Assembly (NCBI GenBank): GCA_017618495.1
Contig: JAFZUD010000186.1
Location: 1 to 9,356 of the forward strand
Length of the DNA stretch: 9,356 bases
Source: Bacilli bacterium
Lineage (GTDB): Bacteria > Bacillota_I > Bacilli_A > RFN20 > CAG-826
Reading direction: 5' to 3'
The notes under the pieces are model-generated. The model ran no database searches. It was not told the DNA's origin and saw nothing but the letters and a program-made list of their open reading frames with translations. The position numbers and the translations under genes are program-made. Position 1 is the stretch's first letter. Every line of letters starts with the position of its first letter. Shown piece by piece: positions 5,308-9,356 of the stretch.

Positions 5308-6792
5308 ATGGCTAAGATAGCGTTCGATTGCGATAAGTATTTGAAAGTTCAAAGAGAGAACATCCAAAAGAGAATCGCCTCTTTTGGCGATAAGCTTTAC
5401 CTCGAATTCGGCGGAAAGCTTTTCGATGACTATCACGCCAGCAGAGTCCTTCCAGGATTTAAACCAGACACCAAGCTCCACATGCTCTTAGGCATGAAGG
5501 ACAAAGTTGAGGTTGTCATCGTCGTCAACTCCAACGATATCAATACCAACAAAGTCAGAAATGACCTTGGAATCACCTATCAATCCGAAGTCGAGAGACT
5601 TATTGATGCATATAAGGAAGTCGAGCTCTACGTTAGTAGTGTCGTCTTCTCTTTCTATCAGCCTCTTCCTCTTGTTGACGCCTTCATCACCAAGCTCACC
5701 AACAACGGAATCAAGGTCTACAAACACTACGAGATCGCCGGATATCCAAGCAACATCCCACTCGTCGTTTCCGAAGAAGGCCTTGGAAGAAACGAATACA
5801 TAGAAACCACTAGACCAATCGTCGTCGTGACCGCTCCAGGTCCTGGAAGCGGAAAGATGGCGACCTGTCTCTCTCAGCTCTATCACGACAATAAACGCGG
5901 AATCCATGCCGGCTACGCCAAATATGAAAGCTTCCCAGTTTGGAACCTACCTCTCAAGCATCCGGTCAACCTCGCTTATGAGGCCGCTACCGCCGATCTT
6001 GAAGACGTCAACATGATTGACCCATACCACCTTGAGGCCTATGGCAAGCAAGCCGTTAACTACAACCGTGACGTTGAGACCTTCCCTCTTCTCAAAGCCA
6101 TCTTCGAGAAGATCTATGGCAAGAGCCCATACAATTCCCCAACCGACATGGGTGTCAACATGATTGGCTTTGCCATCAAGAACGAAGAGGCCGCCGTTGA
6201 AGCCTCCAAAGCCGAGATCATCCGTAGATACTACCAGGCCAAGAAGAACAACTTCTTAGGCAAGTTCAAAGATGAGGCCGTCACCAAAGAAGAGATGCTT
6301 ATGAACACTCTTGGCATCAGCACCGCCGACCGTAAGGTCGTTGCCGCTTGCCTTAAGAAAGAGGAAATCACCGGTGTCCCATGCTGCGCTCTCGAGCTTC
6401 CAAACAAGAAGATCGTCTGTGGCAAGAGATCCCCATTATTTGGTTCCTCCGCTGCAGTCCTTCTCAACGCTCTTAAGACCCTTGCCAAAATCGACGATAA
6501 GATTCCTCTTATCTCCCCAGAGGTCATCAAGCCAATCCAAGATCTCAAAGTCAATTCGCTTAACAATCACAACCCAAGGCTCCACGCCGAAGAGGTTCTC
6601 ATCGCTCTTGCCATTCAGGCTAACAGCAACCCTCTTGCGAACATCGCCCTTAAGCAGCTTCCAAAATTAAAAGGCTGCCAGGTCCATAGTTCCGTCATCC
6701 TTCAGGAGACCGACGCCAACACCTTCAAGAAGCTTGGAATCGACGTCACTGAAGAGGCCATCAGCAGAGCACACCGTCTCTACACGAAATAA
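5308..6792 (+). CDS. UPF0371 / DUF1846 family protein
   Basis: A 494-residue soluble protein recognisable as UPF0371 (Pfam DUF1846), widespread in Bacillota and Actinobacteria, of undetermined biochemical role; the length is normal for the family. The N-terminal part opens with AFDCDKYL and RIASFGDKLYLEFGGKLFDDYHASRVLPGF (residues 5-51), the most conserved family segment. Residues 176-183 (APGPGSGK) follow a hydrophobic strand (IVVVTA) and look like a nucleotide-binding P-loop; KMATCLSQLYHD continues the helix behind it. A conserved HPVNLAYEAATADLEDVNMIDPYH stretch (about 218-241) follows. The C-terminal half carries GVPCCALELPN and a late HNPRLHAEEVLIALAIQA helix. Start ATG 5308 is supported by AAGGCGG at 7 bases. 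It is transcribed alone from a palindrome-bearing promoter and ends at a terminator shared with the convergent DJ-1-family gene. Family assignment is firm; ATP or GTP binding is inference from the loop. Confidence 0.93.
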   Translation: MAKIAFDCDKYLKVQRENIQKRIASFGDKLYLEFGGKLFDDYHASRVLPGFKPDTKLHMLLGMKDKVEVVIVVNSNDINTNKVRNDLGITYQSEVERLIDAYKEVELYVSSVVFSFYQPLPLVDAFITKLTNNGIKVYKHYEIAGYPSNIPLVVSEEGLGRNEYIETTRPIVVVTAPGPGSGKMATCLSQLYHDNKRGIHAGYAKYESFPVWNLPLKHPVNLAYEAATADLEDVNMIDPYHLEAYGKQAVNYNRDVETFPLLKAIFEKIYGKSPYNSPTDMGVNMIGFAIKNEEAAVEASKAEIIRRYYQAKKNNFLGKFKDEAVTKEEMLMNTLGISTADRKVVAACLKKEEITGVPCCALELPNKKIVCGKRSPLFGSSAAVLLNALKTLAKIDDKIPLISPEVIKPIQDLKVNSLNNHNPRLHAEEVLIALAIQANSNPLANIALKQLPKLKGCQVHSSVILQETDANTFKKLGIDVTEEAISRAHRLYTK

Positions 6793-6805
6793 CAGAGAAA
6801 AAACA

Positions 6806-6835
6806 AAAAAGCCCTCGCAAATCGCAGGGCTTTTT
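6806..6835. terminator. Bidirectional terminator between convergent genes
   Basis: AAAAAGCCCT (6806-6815) and AGGGCTTTTT (6826-6835) form a perfect 10-bp stem around a 10-base loop. The A tract on the left and T tract on the right make it work in both directions. It lies 13 bases after the DUF1846 stop and 3 bases from the stop of the minus-strand DJ-1-family gene. Confidence 0.92.
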
Positions 6836-6838
6836 CTT

Positions 6839-7384
6839 TTAGATGCCTTTTGTTCCGTGCTCAATTCTCTTGAGCGCATCCTCGCCTAGGAGGACTCTTA
6901 CGATGTTTGAGGCGAACTCAATCGTGTAATTCATTGAACGGCCTGTGACAAGGTCTCCATCGATGACAGAACCTTTATCCGTCCAAGTGCCTTTTCCTTT
7001 TTCGAAGCCTGGGAAGCAGACGTAATTCTTTCCATCTAGATAACCAAGCTCTCCAAGGATCGAAGGAGCGGCGCAGATCGCGTAGTACTTCTTTCCTAAG
7101 TCGTGGAATCTCTTAATCATCTCAATAGCGGCAGGGGAGTTCTTGATGTTATCGACCCCAACCTTTCCGCCAGGGAGGACAATGAAGTCATAGTCTTCCG
7201 CTTTAACATCTTTAAGGAGAGCGAGAGCCTCAACCTTAAGGCCCATAGAACTCTTAACGAATAAGGAATCTGAGATGGAGACATAGGTGACTTCGATCTC
7301 ATGAGTCCTAGTTAATATGTCGTGCGTGGAAATGGCTTCGGTTTCCTCAAAGCCGTCCGCTAAAAGCATTAATCCTTTGATCAT
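6839..7384 (-). CDS. DJ-1/PfpI (ThiJ) family protein
   Basis: A 181-residue, single-domain flavodoxin-like protein of the DJ-1 branch of the DJ-1/PfpI superfamily. Members have been linked to oxidative stress, glyoxalase III-type methylglyoxal removal and disputed protein deglycation. The start KGLMLLADGFEETE carries Glu16, matching Glu18 of human DJ-1. LPGG (70-73) follows the central strand, and AICAAPSIL places the nucleophile at Cys104 (Cys106 in DJ-1). The later CFPGFEKG and DGDLVTGRSMNYTIEFA segments match bacterial DJ-1/YajL types. No signal peptide is present; it should be cytoplasmic. GAGGT (plus-strand 7392-7396) supports ATG 7384. It lies downstream of enolase on the same strand but behind the enolase terminator and with its own extended -10, so separate transcription is likely. 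The exact substrate cannot be read from sequence. Confidence 0.92.
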   Translation of the reverse strand: MIKGLMLLADGFEETEAISTHDILTRTHEIEVTYVSISDSLFVKSSMGLKVEALALLKDVKAEDYDFIVLPGGKVGVDNIKNSPAAIEMIKRFHDLGKKYYAICAAPSILGELGYLDGKNYVCFPGFEKGKGTWTDKGSVIDGDLVTGRSMNYTIEFASNIVRVLLGEDALKRIEHGTKGI

Positions 7385-7402
7385 GGTTATTACCTCAAAA
7401 GG

Positions 7403-7411
7403 ATTATATCA
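7403..7411 (-). promoter_or_regulatory. Extended -10 promoter of the DJ-1-family gene
   Basis: On the minus strand TGATATAAT reads as a consensus TATAAT (plus 7403-7408) with the TG of an extended -10 element. The expected -35 window falls inside the enolase terminator loop and is not consensus, which extended -10 promoters tolerate. Confidence 0.6.
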
Positions 7412-7440
7412 AAAAAGGAGCCGTTTTGAGGCGGCTCCTT
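7411..7440 (-). terminator. Enolase terminator
   Basis: Read on the minus strand, AAGGAGCCG (plus 7432-7440) pairs perfectly with CGGCTCCTT (plus 7415-7423) over 9 bp with an 8-base loop, followed by a T tract (plus 7411-7416). It begins 17 bases after the enolase stop and runs straight into the next promoter's -10. Confidence 0.93.
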
Positions 7441-7456
7441 AGAGTTTCAAGAGAAC

Positions 7457-8848
<1,392 letters not shown>

Positions 8849-8881
8849 ATCGTTTATTTTCTCCTTTTCAATTCACAATCT

Positions 8882-8958
8882 GCTTTTTCAAAGCAACAAG
8901 AATTATAAAGCAAATGATTATCTTCCTCCACAATTATTGATTGTGGGCTTTTGAAAGC
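8882..8958. repeat. Three inverted repeats in the eno-ung divergent region
   Basis: GCTTT-TTC-AAAGC (8882-8894), CCACAAT-TATTG-ATTGTGG (8928-8946) and GCTTT-TG-AAAGC (8947-8958). The first and third share the same 5-base arms and flank the enolase -10; the middle one, a 7-bp perfect inverted repeat, overlaps the enolase -35 window. They could be operators or transcript hairpins; I recognise no known regulator's consensus, and the catabolite-repression consensus does not fit. Confidence 0.5.
8902..8907 (-). promoter_or_regulatory. Enolase promoter (-10 box)
   Basis: A perfect TATAAT on the minus strand, about 54 bases before the enolase ATG, would start transcription near 8895. The expected -35 position (about 8925-8930) is not consensus and overlaps an inverted repeat at 8928-8946. 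The transcript would open with the hairpin GCTTT-GAA-AAAGC (plus 8882-8894), which may protect the 5' end of a highly expressed mRNA. Confidence 0.65.
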
Positions 8959-8970
8959 AAAACACCCATA

Positions 8971-9356
8971 ATGGTAAGGATGATCAAAGATTGGAAAGAA
9001 CTATTCGATAAAGTCGCGGGGGAAGAGTACTCCGCTTCCTTGCATCGTTTTCTCGATGCTGAGTACGATGCGCATGTCGTTTACCCACCTAGGGACATGA
9101 TGTTCCAGGCTTTTAAGTTCACGAATCCAAAGACACTTAAGGTCGTTGTCATTGGCCAAGACCCATATCACAACCCAGGCGAGGCTATGGGCATGTCTTT
9201 CAGCGTTCCTAGAGGAATCGATATCCCGCCTTCTCTTATATCCAATGCCGTTCAGACAACCAAAATGGTAAGCGGTGACGAAAACGATTTTGAAGGTTTT
9301 ATTGAAAATGTAGCAAAAGTTGTTACAAAAAAGAAAAACGTCAAAAACAAAAAAGA
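8971..9356 (+). CDS. ung: Uracil-DNA glycosylase, 5' part, frame continuing into unrelated sequence
   Basis: Family 1 uracil-DNA glycosylase removes uracil from DNA to start base-excision repair. Residues 1-90 fit well: DWKELFDKV at the start, FLDAEY, VVYPPRDMMFQAFKFT, then the water-activating loop GQDPYH (62-67) with catalytic Asp64, NPGEAMGMSFSV, and the DNA-minor-groove loop IPPSL (85-89). In the family this is followed by a segment like NIYKELEND. Here it reads SNAVQTTKMVSGDENDFEG and then a Lys/Asn/Val-rich stretch to the window edge without a stop, so the later active-site parts (the HPSPLS loop) are absent. Start: ATG 8971 or ATG 8980. The second fits usual family length better; neither has a good ribosome site. 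CATAAT at 8967-8972 could give a leaderless message beginning near 8980, but its -35 is weak. Divergent from eno. Confidence 0.85.
   Translation, partial: MVRMIKDWKELFDKVAGEEYSASLHRFLDAEYDAHVVYPPRDMMFQAFKFTNPKTLKVVVIGQDPYHNPGEAMGMSFSVPRGIDIPPSLISNAVQTTKMVSGDENDFEGFIENVAKVVTKKKNVKNKK
9241..9356. other. AT-rich segment replacing the rest of the UDG gene
   Basis: From about codon 91 the sequence no longer matches uracil-DNA glycosylase. By hand count about 38 of 116 bases are G or C (roughly a third), clearly lower than the preceding genes, and the last 56 bases are dominated by A. The frame stays open on the plus strand; on the minus strand I see no convincing protein either. It may come from another locus through recombination or a chimeric contig end. 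Confidence 0.6.

Noticed and set aside
5488..5907. A 139-codon minus-strand open frame in the DUF1846 gene
   Set aside because: It is fully antisense to a conserved protein, has no promoter or ribosome site, and its composition reflects reversed GTC/GAC codons.
8928..8946. Catabolite-repression (cre) site or Fur-like box at the inverted repeat
   Set aside because: The CCACAAT/ATTGTGG arms with AT spacer do not match the cre consensus or the iron-box pattern.

Overview
The window looks like a chromosomal piece of a low-to-mid-GC Gram-positive-type bacterium, probably a gut or host-associated member of the Bacillota (Bacilli/Mollicutes-like side). The reasons are strong AGGAGG-type ribosome sites, intrinsic terminators after nearly every gene, an N-terminally anchored surface protein made of Listeria-Bacteroides-type repeats, and no sign of TGA being read as tryptophan. 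All eight complete genes end in TAA and use TGG for Trp. The taxonomic guess is inference only.

Layout. Positions 1-59 hold a terminator-like hairpin and a leader in which the first ribosome site can pair with an upstream complement. Positions 60-3582 (+) hold a small-conductance mechanosensitive (MscS-family) channel followed 19 bases later by an 829-residue surface protein, probably one transcription unit, closed by a strong terminator. Positions 3697-4655 (+) hold two tandem paralogous small membrane proteins of unknown function, each with its own terminator and with an identical 9-base element at an identical distance before the start. Positions 4845-5177 (+) hold a 110-residue protein with a short beta-rich head and a charged coiled coil; its ribosome site lies in a potential hairpin. 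Positions 5308-6792 (+) hold a UPF0371/DUF1846 protein whose promoter spacer carries a perfect 16-bp palindrome.

A bidirectional terminator separates this from two minus-strand genes. These are a DJ-1/PfpI-family protein (6839-7384) and enolase (7457-8848), each with its own promoter; the enolase terminator abuts the extended -10 of the DJ-1-family gene. Divergent from enolase, uracil-DNA glycosylase starts at about 8971. Its first 89-90 residues are convincing, but from about 9241 the reading frame continues into AT-rich sequence that does not look like this enzyme, so the right edge is either a rearrangement or a contig-end artefact.

The genes do not form one pathway: enolase (glycolysis), UDG (DNA repair), DJ-1-like protein (stress/protein repair) and MscS (osmotic safety valve) are housekeeping or stress functions. 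The accessory part is 1093-4655. I see no tRNA, rRNA, CRISPR array, insertion sequence or phage gene, and no convincing novel multi-gene system. The most unusual items are the duplicated three-repeat block in the surface protein, the paralogous membrane pair with its shared upstream element, and several candidate cis-regulatory structures.
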